Shown here: positions 1 through 6,220 of the stretch, one piece after another
How the letters are laid out: each line of letters begins with the position of its first letter
How positions within the stretch are numbered: position 1 is the stretch's first letter
NCBI GenBank assembly: GCA_031551045.1
Contig: JAVBOD010000120.1
Coordinates: 1-8,500 of the forward strand
Direction of reading: 5' to 3'
Length of the DNA: 8,500 nucleotides
Origin: JAVBOD01 sp031551045
GTDB lineage: Bacteria; Bacteroidota; Bacteroidia; Bacteroidales; UBA932
Translations under genes and position numbers: made by a program
Notes under the pieces: generated by a model
Databases searched by the model: none
What the model was told of the DNA's origin: nothing
What the model saw: the letters and a program-made list of their open reading frames with translations, nothing else

Positions 1-78
1 TGGATAAAAGTGTTCGAGCAATTGGCCAAAGACTATCCCCTGAATTTTTGTTTTCTCGATAGCATACGAACGAAATAA
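1..78 (+). CDS. C-terminal end of an unidentified protein, possibly a truncated FtsX/MacB-type permease
   Basis: A plus-strand frame is open from the window edge for 25 codons and stops at TAA (76-78). It reads WIKVFEQLAKDYPLNFCFLD and then five more residues. The pattern W..vf..la..yPl.f.FLD resembles the segment before the FLD/E..f..lY motif in the periplasmic part of Bacteroidota FtsX/MacB-like ABC permeases. In those proteins the motif is internal and is followed by further periplasmic sequence and membrane helices, whereas here the frame ends a few residues later. If the resemblance is real, the gene is truncated or decayed. The fragment is short enough to be an unrelated protein tail or chance reading. 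It converges on the minus-strand genes to its right. Confidence 0.3.
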   Translation, partial: WIKVFEQLAKDYPLNFCFLDSIRTK

Positions 79-206
79 CTCCCCAAGTGGTTAAATCAAC
101 CTGTGCATATAAGTACGTTTTTTTAGATAATTATTGGACTAAATAATATGTCATTTTGGTATAAAATATATGCCTAAACACAGGGCTTTGCTGGTGAAGC
201 AAGAAA

Positions 207-238
207 AGAGGCTGTTCAAAAAATTTTGAACAGCCTCT
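207..238 (-). terminator. Rho-independent terminator of the PorP-like/PorE-like operon
   Basis: A perfect 15-bp inverted repeat (207-221 with 224-238, two-base apex, in practice a larger A/T loop) begins 20 bp past the stop codon of the PorE-like gene. On the minus strand the stem core is GC-containing (AGAGGCTGTTC and its complement) and is followed directly by TTTCTT. Hairpins with a GAGGCTGTT-type stem are frequent gene ends in Bacteroidota. It could also stop transcripts coming from the left on the plus strand, but the T tract on that side is poor. Confidence 0.85.
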
Positions 239-258
239 CTGTTACTTTTCTTCCGTAT

Positions 259-2445
259 TTATTTATCAATATAAAGTACTGTAAACTCTGTCCGGCGGTT
301 TGCCTGATACTCTGCTTCCGTACATTTGATTCCATTCGTACAATGATTCACCGGCCGTGTTTCACCATAGCCAACAGCTTTCATACGGCTTTTACTAATC
401 CCTTTTCTCACTAAATAATTTACAGCTGCATTAGCACGGCGCACCGATAGCACCAAGTTAAATATATCCGACCCACGACTGTCGGTATGCGAAGCTAATT
501 CAATTCTCATAGACGGGTTTTTCTTCATATATTCTGCCAATACATCCAAATCGCCCTCTGCATCCCTACGGATTTTGTAATCAGCCAAATCGTAATAGAT
601 ATTATCCACCCTTTCCGTTACGCCAACTTCCAGCTTTCTGAGAAATATTTCCAAATTATTCAAATCGTCATATGTTTGGTTCAGTATGGTGGTCGATAAA
701 TACTTGACTTGACTTCCCTGTATATCGTAGGTATTTTTCCGTTCTAACGTCAAATAGGCTGTTCCCATTTCGTCTGTTTGCCATCGCACAATAACTCCTG
801 AAGATTGATCCCTGACTACCACTTCGGAATTCGGAACCGGCTCTCCTGTTTGCTTATCCCGGACAGTAACCGGAATTACATTCTTCGCCAGTAAAAAGGT
901 TTTTCCATTCAAGTCAGCAAACGACTGTCCGGTAAATTCCTCTGTAAGATACAAGGGTTTGGAAATCGATATATTCAGATTATTATCATTTTTCAAGTCG
1001 GAGAAATTTACAACACCCAAACTATCGGTATTTATGCTGTAATCTTCTTGTGCCACATTATCCGTAATGGTCACCGTTACATTTGAAACAGGCTCTTCTG
1101 TAACTTTATCTTTTATCACCAAATTCAACCCCAGTTGTAATACAAAACTATAGATATCATCAGAGCCTTTTCCTCCTTCGCGATTCGATGCAAGGTAGCC
1201 ATGTTTCGAATCTATAAAGAATATACCGAAGTCATCATAGGAGGAATTAATAGGATAACCCATATTTTGAAGGTTTGCAAAAACGCCGCCGGTAAACTTC
1301 GCTTTGTAGATATCCAAGCCGCCAAAACCAACGTGCCCATTCGATGAAAAATAGAAATTTCCGTTTGTATCAAAGCCGGGGAATCGTTCATTGCCTTTGG
1401 TATTAATTACATTTCCGGCATTTTGAGGTTTACTCCACGTGCTTCCCTCCCGTTTACAAAAATAGATGTCCAAACCACCTTTGCCCCCCGGCATGTCCGA
1501 CGTAAAAAACAGGTACTGTCCATCGGGCGTTAAAAAAGGGTCTCCGGTCGAATAGCTATCCCGATTATTGTATTCAAAAGGAATCGGGTCACTCCACATT
1601 CCATTCTCTTTTTTAGTACGGGAATATATTTCCACCCGTAAAGTAGCAACTTTTCCAATTTTTGTCCGGTTCGTAGCCCGAGGCACTACCGAGCGTGAAA
1701 CGGCATAGTACAGTTCTTTGCCGTCGGCCGAGAGTGACGGAGAGCTAATATGATATTCATCCCGGTTGTTATCTTTGTTGCTAAACAAGGGGACAGCCCC
1801 TTTTTGTGTTTGCTCGTATATGTTCAGGTACCCCCGGCCTGTCCATCCGGAAACGCCGCGGTTCAACTGTCCCGAGTAAAGTGTGCTAATAGATTTATCC
1901 GATGGTTTCAATCCGTCACTTACATAAAGGCTACGCCCTGCCACTGTTATCAGGCCGTAATCAGAGCCTTTCGTATTATATCCTTCCATGTTCTTTATAA
2001 TATGCCTTGTCGGATTAGCAAGCATATCGATAGCAGCCTGGCAAGATTCAACAAACGTGGGGTCTTCATAACCTTTCACTACACCTTTCTTTTTATAATT
2101 TTGAAACGCATCTATTGCTTCTTTGTATTTTCCGTTCATCCGCAGCATCGAAGCATAATGGTAATAATCCAGAGCTTTACTCTCTTTATACTTGATGGTT
2201 GTGGCATACCACTTTTCCGCATTTTCGTATTGGTCCTGCATTCTATAACATTCGGCAATGCGTTGCGCTATATCATACGTTGGTTTCTTACGGTAAGCTT
2301 CTTGATATAATTTAAGCGCCGCCTCATAATTGTATAATTCATAAGCTTTATCAGCATTTAAGATTATCCTTGTTTGAGCCGGCAACAGATAATAACTTCC
2401 CAGCAGAAAGAAGAAAGTTAGCGCTATGTAAGATATTGTTTTCAT
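259..2445 (-). CDS. PorE-like OmpA-family protein (TPR, beta-propeller, two regulatory-like domains, OmpA-C)
   Basis: This 728-aa protein is probably periplasmic and associated with the outer membrane, anchoring a secretion apparatus to peptidoglycan. Domains in order: signal peptide (about 1-23, cleavage likely after LLPA); TPR-type helices (about 30-120); a PD40/WD40-like propeller (about 160-435) whose blades show SPSLSADG, DPFLTPDGQYLFF and repeated GG.DIY ends at about 328, 380 and 432; two carboxypeptidase-regulatory/CNA-B-like beta domains (about 438-518 and 522-603); and an OmpA C-terminal domain (about 611-727). The last carries HTDSRG with Asp655, the LS.RRA stretch with Arg670, a likely disulphide pair Cys702/Cys708, and NRRTEF. 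Asp655 and Arg670 align with the diaminopimelate-binding residues of OmpA. The order matches Porphyromonas gingivalis PorE (PG1058), which has a single regulatory-like domain. It lies 31 bp after the PorP-like gene, so the two are surely co-transcribed. Assignment to T9SS is inference from family and pairing; an accessory paralogue is equally possible. Confidence 0.85.
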   Translation of the reverse strand: MKTISYIALTFFFLLGSYYLLPAQTRIILNADKAYELYNYEAALKLYQEAYRKKPTYDIAQRIAECYRMQDQYENAEKWYATTIKYKESKALDYYHYASMLRMNGKYKEAIDAFQNYKKKGVVKGYEDPTFVESCQAAIDMLANPTRHIIKNMEGYNTKGSDYGLITVAGRSLYVSDGLKPSDKSISTLYSGQLNRGVSGWTGRGYLNIYEQTQKGAVPLFSNKDNNRDEYHISSPSLSADGKELYYAVSRSVVPRATNRTKIGKVATLRVEIYSRTKKENGMWSDPIPFEYNNRDSYSTGDPFLTPDGQYLFFTSDMPGGKGGLDIYFCKREGSTWSKPQNAGNVINTKGNERFPGFDTNGNFYFSSNGHVGFGGLDIYKAKFTGGVFANLQNMGYPINSSYDDFGIFFIDSKHGYLASNREGGKGSDDIYSFVLQLGLNLVIKDKVTEEPVSNVTVTITDNVAQEDYSINTDSLGVVNFSDLKNDNNLNISISKPLYLTEEFTGQSFADLNGKTFLLAKNVIPVTVRDKQTGEPVPNSEVVVRDQSSGVIVRWQTDEMGTAYLTLERKNTYDIQGSQVKYLSTTILNQTYDDLNNLEIFLRKLEVGVTERVDNIYYDLADYKIRRDAEGDLDVLAEYMKKNPSMRIELASHTDSRGSDIFNLVLSVRRANAAVNYLVRKGISKSRMKAVGYGETRPVNHCTNGIKCTEAEYQANRRTEFTVLYIDK

Positions 2446-2476
2446 AGTTTGTATTTCATAATCCTTACTTCATTTG

Positions 2477-3454
2477 TTAGAAGTAACGTGGCGATAGCAT
2501 ACGTTTTAAACGAGGAGCGATATATATTCCCAAAGACACCTCATGTGTTCCGTTATGTTGCCCTCTCAAATTAGTAAAGCCCAAATCATACGAATACCCC
2601 ACACGGATAGACTTTGTAGCAAAAACTTCGACAATGAATGAAACGGCATCGGATTGAAATTTATCTACGGTAGGCTCGTCTTTCCAGAAGGAAAGGCCCA
2701 TACGATACGAGGCACCTACCCATACTCTATCGTACATCAGCAACATCAAGTTAGCATCCACACTGGAAGGTGTTGTAAAATCCTCCCTATATAACAACGA
2801 CGGTTTAAGTTGAAAATTCCTCGCTATAGGCAACATGACACCGGCGGTAAAAAACATATGTGTTTCCGTCTGTTCTACATTTTTGTCTTTAGATGTTTCT
2901 ATGTAGGGGGAAAGCAGATTCATGGCCGAAATTCCAACGTAGAAGCGATCGGAATATAAGTATAGCCCTGCATTTGCTTCCGGAAGCCACTGATTATAAT
3001 CGGCGCCTATTATGCGAGGGTCATTGGGGTCACCGGGGTGCAGCTTCGTTTCATCCATTGAATATTGCACAGCTCCGAGTCCTAACCCAAAACTCAACGT
3101 CGTAAATTCTCCAACATTGAATTTATAGGAATAATCAGACATTAAAGACAGTATCTGCTGGGTGCCCGCTTTATCAACAGAAACCAATAAGCCTAATCCG
3201 ACCTTTCCTTTGGCAAGGCTTCCGTCGGCACTAACAGCTAATAATTGTGGAGCGCCGTCCCATCCTTGCCATTGTGTTCTATAAGAACCTTGCAGATAGA
3301 ATTCATTTTTATAACCGGCATAGGCAGGATTCAAATATAAGCCATTGAACATATATTGGCTAAAAAGCGGTACCTGCTGCGCCAATAGAACACTTTCACC
3401 TGTAGTAAATAAGGCAAAAAGAGTTAAGAGAGAGCTAAAAAATATTCTTTTCAT
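2477..3454 (-). CDS. PorP/SprF-family type IX secretion outer-membrane protein
   Basis: This 325-aa protein has a signal peptide (about 1-25, ending LLA before QQ). Just after it comes the family hallmark QYMFNGLYLNPAYAG (33-47), then RTQWQGWDGAP (59-69). The rest is mostly alternating strands typical of an outer-membrane beta barrel, and the chain ends in SPRYF with a terminal aromatic, as these barrels usually do. PorP/SprF proteins are T9SS outer-membrane components. SprF-type members serve particular type B substrates such as the SprB adhesin, while PorP belongs with the PorK/L/M/N core. Neither partner set is in the window, so the subtype is open. The gene is first of a two-gene operon with the PorE-like gene. 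The ATG at 3454 is preceded by an A-rich leader without a Shine-Dalgarno sequence, normal for this phylum. Confidence 0.88.
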   Translation of the reverse strand: MKRIFFSSLLTLFALFTTGESVLLAQQVPLFSQYMFNGLYLNPAYAGYKNEFYLQGSYRTQWQGWDGAPQLLAVSADGSLAKGKVGLGLLVSVDKAGTQQILSLMSDYSYKFNVGEFTTLSFGLGLGAVQYSMDETKLHPGDPNDPRIIGADYNQWLPEANAGLYLYSDRFYVGISAMNLLSPYIETSKDKNVEQTETHMFFTAGVMLPIARNFQLKPSLLYREDFTTPSSVDANLMLLMYDRVWVGASYRMGLSFWKDEPTVDKFQSDAVSFIVEVFATKSIRVGYSYDLGFTNLRGQHNGTHEVSLGIYIAPRLKRMLSPRYF

Positions 3455-3791
3455 CTATTTTTTTTAATGTAAAAGTTCCACATATAACCCGGCCTACATT
3501 TTGTTATAACAACGTAGTTATTGTAATACAAATATCAGTACTTAACTTTATTTAAAATATATAAAAAATTATATTTTTAAACAAAATATAAACACATTGA
3601 AATTTCTACTAATTTTCTTATTACCAAGACAATACAGGAGCTTATACTCACTCACAAATAACGATATCGCTAAGCGCACCTTTTCCGACGGTGCGATACG
3701 CAACAATTTACCGGCATATACTCTTCCCGCCTGTTCTTTTCAAAACAACAAAAAAAGTATAACCACAAGCTATCAATAAGGCCGAAGTCCG
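3455..3791. other. 337-bp AT-rich intergenic region upstream of the PorP-like gene
   Basis: No convincing gene lies here. The stretch from about 3500 to 3600 is very AT-rich and should carry the promoter of the PorP-like operon, but no clean minus-strand TAnnTTTG with a partner TTTG was found; the nearest is GATATTTG (3529-3536 read on the minus strand), one mismatch from consensus and without a -33 partner. A perfect 12-bp palindrome sits at 3501-3512. A 6-bp stem with a 9-base loop (3675-3680 with 3690-3695) lies about 100 bp after the SPOR gene and lacks a T tract. A minus-strand run of seven T (about 3750-3756) follows only a weak 5-bp stem, so termination after the SPOR gene is unproven. 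Confidence 0.6.
3501..3512. promoter_or_regulatory. 12-bp perfect palindrome upstream of the PorP-like gene (possible operator)
   Basis: TTGTTATAACAA reads identically on both strands and ends 47 bp upstream of the PorP-like start codon. CTAC (3494-3497) and GTAG (3514-3517) flank it and would extend a stem with uneven unpaired bases. The position would suit a regulator binding in the leader or promoter. One or two perfect 12-bp palindromes are expected by chance in a window of this size, so this is a weak call. Confidence 0.25.
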
Positions 3792-4289
3792 CTAATTGCC
3801 AAGATTATGCAGATTGGTCTTTACATCATAGAGCCAAAAATCTTCCGGACAATAATCTTCCATCATTATCCTATAAATTTCATGATATGCCGCATCTTTT
3901 GTTTTAAAGGATGCCGCTGAAATGCATTCAAAACCGTTTAATTCAAATTTTTGAGGCGCAAAACCTTCTTTTTGCAGGCGTTCTATCATTCGAGTAGCAT
4001 TGGAAGGAACTTTGAAACAACCCAATACAATATGAAATCGTTCTCCTTGCAAGGATTTAACCTCCTGAGTCTTTCTAAGCGAATCGGCTTCCCTTTGCCG
4101 CTCCATCTCCACAGCAGCTGTTGCTGCACGTTCCACTTCGGCAATACTATCCTTCCGGTGCTGTTCTAACGCAGCTATTTTTGCTAATTCCGCTTTTGAC
4201 GGACGGCCTAAGAAAGTTGTACCGATCCACTCACAACTACTCATCGACACCAACAAAAGTAAACTTAATAGTAAAAAAATCTTTTTCAT
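3792..4289 (-). CDS. SPOR-domain lipoprotein
   Basis: The 165-aa product has a short lipoprotein signal (MKKIFLLLSLLLLVSMSSC) with a lipobox ending at Cys19. A charged, Ala/Glu/Arg-rich segment follows (about 31-80), probably a helical or coiled-coil spacer. A SPOR domain closes it (about 83-157), visible as FHIVLGCF, the NA.RMIERLQKEGF helix, a second strand and helix, and a final CPEDFWLYD. SPOR domains bind glycan strands of peptidoglycan lacking stem peptides, typically at division sites, so the protein probably bridges a membrane and the cell wall. Glu at +2 after the Cys, with no acidic cluster, gives no sign of surface export, so a periplasm-facing outer-membrane location is the better guess. 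It has its own promoter and is 337 bp ahead of the PorP-like gene. A link to that operon is unproven; a division or envelope-integrity role is the alternative. Confidence 0.82.
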   Translation of the reverse strand: MKKIFLLLSLLLLVSMSSCEWIGTTFLGRPSKAELAKIAALEQHRKDSIAEVERAATAAVEMERQREADSLRKTQEVKSLQGERFHIVLGCFKVPSNATRMIERLQKEGFAPQKFELNGFECISAASFKTKDAAYHEIYRIMMEDYCPEDFWLYDVKTNLHNLGN

Positions 4290-4318
4290 GAATTAGCGAA
4301 TTATTATTATTAATGATA

Positions 4319-4349
4319 CAAAGATATTTATTTATATCTAATTTACAAA
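4319..4349 (-). promoter_or_regulatory. Bacteroidota-type sigma-ABfr promoter for the SPOR lipoprotein gene
   Basis: Read on the minus strand, TTTG (4346-4349) is followed after exactly 19 bp by TATCTTTG (4319-4326). These match the -33 TTTG and -7 TAnnTTTG elements described for the Bacteroides primary sigma factor, with the expected spacing. Transcription would begin near 4312, giving a leader of about 20-25 bases before the ATG at 4289. The flanks are AT-rich, as expected of a real promoter. Confidence 0.68.
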
Positions 4350-4506
4350 ATTAACATTTATTTTTTTTAATTAACAAAATTTTCAACTATTGATGTAAAA
4401 CGCCAAAAATGAATGATATGAGTAATGGTTATTTGCAATCTGATGTTTCGGGTTTTAGTCCAACTTTAATGGGAATATAATGATATACTGCGAACCGTTA
4501 AATTTA

Positions 4507-5883
4507 TCAATACAATCGCTGCATGATTTCTTGAGCAAGTTCATCAGCTCCATATTGAGTAACCGCCTCGGCATAAATCCGTATAATCGGTTCGGTGTTT
4601 GATTTGCGTAAGTGTACCCATTTCTTGTCGGCGTCAAAATCAATGCGCACGCCATCGATATCAGTAATGCGTTGTGCGGCGTATGTTTTTTTCAATTTTT
4701 CCAACAAGGCGTCGATATTCGTTTCCGGCGTTAGTTCTATTTTATTTTTCGAAATGAAATAAGGCGGATACGTAGCCCGCAATTGCGATGCCGGCATTTT
4801 TTTATGGGCTAAATGTGACAGGAATAAAGCTACACCAATAAGTGCATCGCGCCCATAGTGCAAATCGGGTACAATGACGCCGCCATTGCCTTCGCCGCCA
4901 ATCACGGCATGCTGTGCTTTCATTTGCGCCACCACATTCACTTCACCCACCGCCGAAGCAACATACTGCCCGCCGTGCTGCTCGGTTACATCGCGCAACG
5001 CCCGCGATGACGAGAGGTTCGAGACCGTATTTCCTTTTCGTTTTGAAAGTATATAATCGGCCACAGCCACCAAGGTATATTCCTCGCCGAACATGCTGCC
5101 GTCTTCGCAAACCAGCGCCAAGCGGTCGACGTCTGGGTCAACCACAATACCCAAATCGGCTTTTTCGTCCACTACCCTTTTGGAAATTTCGGTTAAATGT
5201 TCCGGCAGCGGCTCGGGATTATGCGGAAATTGTCCGTTCGGCTCGCAATACATTTCAACGGTTTGCACACCTAACGCCGCCAACAATTTCGGAATAGCAA
5301 TGCCACCCACAGAATTTACCGCATCGACCACCACTTTAAAACCGGCGCGGTAGATAGCTTCCACATCGACTAAGGGATAATTGCAAACCGCCTCGACATG
5401 CCTATCGGTGAATGTTGCATCCTCTGCAAATGTTCCGAGTTCGTCCACTTCTGCAAATTGATAAGCCTCCCGCTCTACTAATTGCAGCAAGGCTTCTCCG
5501 TCGGCCGCACTCAAAAATTCGCCTTTCTCATTCAGTAATTTCAAGGCGTTCCATTGCTTAGGATTGTGCGAAGCCGTGAGGATAATTCCGCCATCGGCCT
5601 GCTCCCATACCACGGCCATTTCTACCGTGGGCGTGGTGGCCAAGCCGGCATGTATCACATCAATACCACAACCCATCAATGTTCCGCACACCATATTTTT
5701 TACCATCTCGCCGGAAATACGCGCATCGCGCCCCACCACGACTTTCAACCGACCTTGTTTGCGTTGTTTCAGCCAAGCAGCATAGGCTGCCGTAAATTTC
5801 ACAATGTCTAAAGGCGTCAAGGCATCGCCTGTTTTTCCGCCAATGGTTCCGCGAATACCGGATATGGATTTGATAAGTGTCAT
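4507..5883 (-). CDS. glmM: Phosphoglucosamine mutase (alpha-D-phosphohexomutase family)
   Basis: The enzyme interconverts glucosamine-6-phosphate and glucosamine-1-phosphate in the cytoplasm, supplying UDP-GlcNAc for peptidoglycan and LPS. All four family signatures are present: TASHNP with the phospho-Ser at 105, the metal loop DPDVDR (249-254), the sugar-specificity loop GGEGNGG (329-335), and the phosphate-binding loop RKSNTEP (426-432). GEGNGG replaces the GE.SGH of Escherichia coli GlmM and is the form found in archaeal-type and Bacteroidota GlmM proteins. The start chosen is the ATG at 5883 (MTLIKSISGIRGT, 458 aa), which puts the conserved SGIRG motif at the usual distance. A TTG fifteen bases earlier would add only residues read from a repeat. 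Related enzymes act on mannose or glucose phosphates, so substrate choice is inferred from the loop. The gene stands alone, with 337 bp upstream and 217 bp downstream. Confidence 0.9.
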   Translation of the reverse strand: MTLIKSISGIRGTIGGKTGDALTPLDIVKFTAAYAAWLKQRKQGRLKVVVGRDARISGEMVKNMVCGTLMGCGIDVIHAGLATTPTVEMAVVWEQADGGIILTASHNPKQWNALKLLNEKGEFLSAADGEALLQLVEREAYQFAEVDELGTFAEDATFTDRHVEAVCNYPLVDVEAIYRAGFKVVVDAVNSVGGIAIPKLLAALGVQTVEMYCEPNGQFPHNPEPLPEHLTEISKRVVDEKADLGIVVDPDVDRLALVCEDGSMFGEEYTLVAVADYILSKRKGNTVSNLSSSRALRDVTEQHGGQYVASAVGEVNVVAQMKAQHAVIGGEGNGGVIVPDLHYGRDALIGVALFLSHLAHKKMPASQLRATYPPYFISKNKIELTPETNIDALLEKLKKTYAAQRITDIDGVRIDFDADKKWVHLRKSNTEPIIRIYAEAVTQYGADELAQEIMQRLY

Positions 5884-5885
5884 AA

Positions 5886-5920
5886 GGCCTCTCCCCAACC
5901 CTCTCCAAAAGAGAGGGAGA
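5886..5920. repeat. CT/GA-rich interspersed palindromic repeat abutting the glmM start
   Basis: The sequence contains CCTCTCCCCAACCCTCTCC followed by AAAAGAGAGGGAGA. It forms a 7-bp stem (5899-5905 with 5911-5917) with a five-base loop. Elements of this CCCTCTCC/GGAGAGGG form are familiar as scattered intergenic repeats in many Bacteroidota genomes (recalled, not searched). It ends two bases from the glmM start codon, so on the minus strand it forms the immediate leader and places GGGGAGAGG about 5 bases before the ATG, a purine-rich stretch that could act in ribosome binding by accident or design. Confidence 0.6.
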
Positions 5921-5950
5921 TTAAAATGTTATTAATTGTTTTTATTCTGT

Positions 5951-6018
5951 ATTTTGTCATTCTGAGCGAAGCGAAGAATCTAAACACAGATTCTTCGCTT
6001 CGCTCAGAATGACAAAAT
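5951..6018. repeat. Perfect 31-bp inverted repeat, interspersed palindromic element
   Basis: Left arm 5951-5981 and right arm 5988-6018 are exact reverse complements around a six-base loop (AAACAC). The core of each arm is GTCATTCTGAGCGAAGCGAA plus AGAATCT, a sequence recalled as a common intergenic repeat in Bacteroidota and some neighbouring phyla. As RNA it would fold into a very stable hairpin on either strand. No T tract follows on either side, so it is not a classical terminator, though it could slow read-through from the mannosidase gene or protect RNA ends. Confidence 0.85.
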
Positions 6019-6212
6019 TCTATCCTTCGCAATAACGGCTTTTTCCGCTTGTACCCTTTTACCTTTGTACCATTGTTCCGCTTACAGATTCTTCGCTTCG
6101 CTCAGAATGACAAAACCCATCCTGCACAACAACGGCATTTCCCCCTGTTCCTTTTCACCATTGTACCATTGCACCTTCCATAGATTGCTTTCCCGCTCTG
6201 CGGGACAATGAC
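6018..6212. repeat. Tandem spacer-plus-arm units of about 97 bp, last unit diverged
   Basis: Two spacers, 6018-6085 and 6116-6181, align with each other. They share AACGGC about 20 bases in, then T/C-rich runs, TTTT, and TTGTACCATTG or TTTGTACCATTG near the end. The first leads into the arm copy at 6084-6115. The second leads into 6182-6212, a degenerate arm starting AGATT and ending CAATGAC whose middle is replaced by TCCCGC-TCT-GCGGGA, itself a perfect 6-bp hairpin (6191-6205). Arm starts at 5988, 6086 and 6182 give periods of 98 and 96 bp. The array ends eight bases from the mannosidase stop codon. Confidence 0.65.
6084..6115. repeat. Third copy of the palindrome arm (direct repeat of 5986-6017)
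   Basis: These 32 bases are identical to 5986-6017, the right arm of the palindrome with two loop bases, at an offset of 98 bp. It has no inverted partner of its own nearby. It is part of a tandem arrangement in which arm plus spacer is repeated. Confidence 0.85.
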
Positions 6213-6220
6213 GCACTTAA

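Noticed and set aside
1750..2310. Long plus-strand open frame of 186 codons
   Set aside because: It lies entirely opposite the PorE-like gene, whose domains are continuous there. The antisense translation is rich in Cys, Phe and Ile without any recognisable motif.
3597..3779. 60-codon plus-strand frame in the gap before the PorP-like gene
   Set aside because: It starts with TTG, has no promoter or family resemblance, and its composition looks like noncoding sequence.
4409..4480. 23-codon plus-strand ORF (MNDMSNGYLQSDVSGFSPTL and three more residues) in the gap between the SPOR gene and glmM
   Set aside because: It has no TAnnTTTG promoter upstream on the plus strand and no known family, and open frames of this length are common by chance.
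4914..5297. Plus-strand open frames opposite glmM, including a 127-codon one
   Set aside because: They are antisense shadows of a gene with all catalytic signatures intact. The translations are Pro/Arg/Ser-rich low-information sequence.
5884..5898. Upstream TTG start for glmM at 5898
   Set aside because: The added residues are read from the CT/GA-rich repeat and are not part of the conserved family N-terminus; the ATG at 5883 gives the standard MTLIKSISGIRG start.
5951..6018. The 31-bp palindrome as a rho-independent terminator of the mannosidase gene
   Set aside because: Neither strand has a T tract after the stem, and it lies about 200 bp past the stop codon.
5951..6115. Repeated arms with spacers considered as a CRISPR array
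   Set aside because: Two of the arms are inverted relative to each other, the spacers are similar to each other rather than unique, and no cas gene is present. This is an interspersed palindromic repeat cluster.
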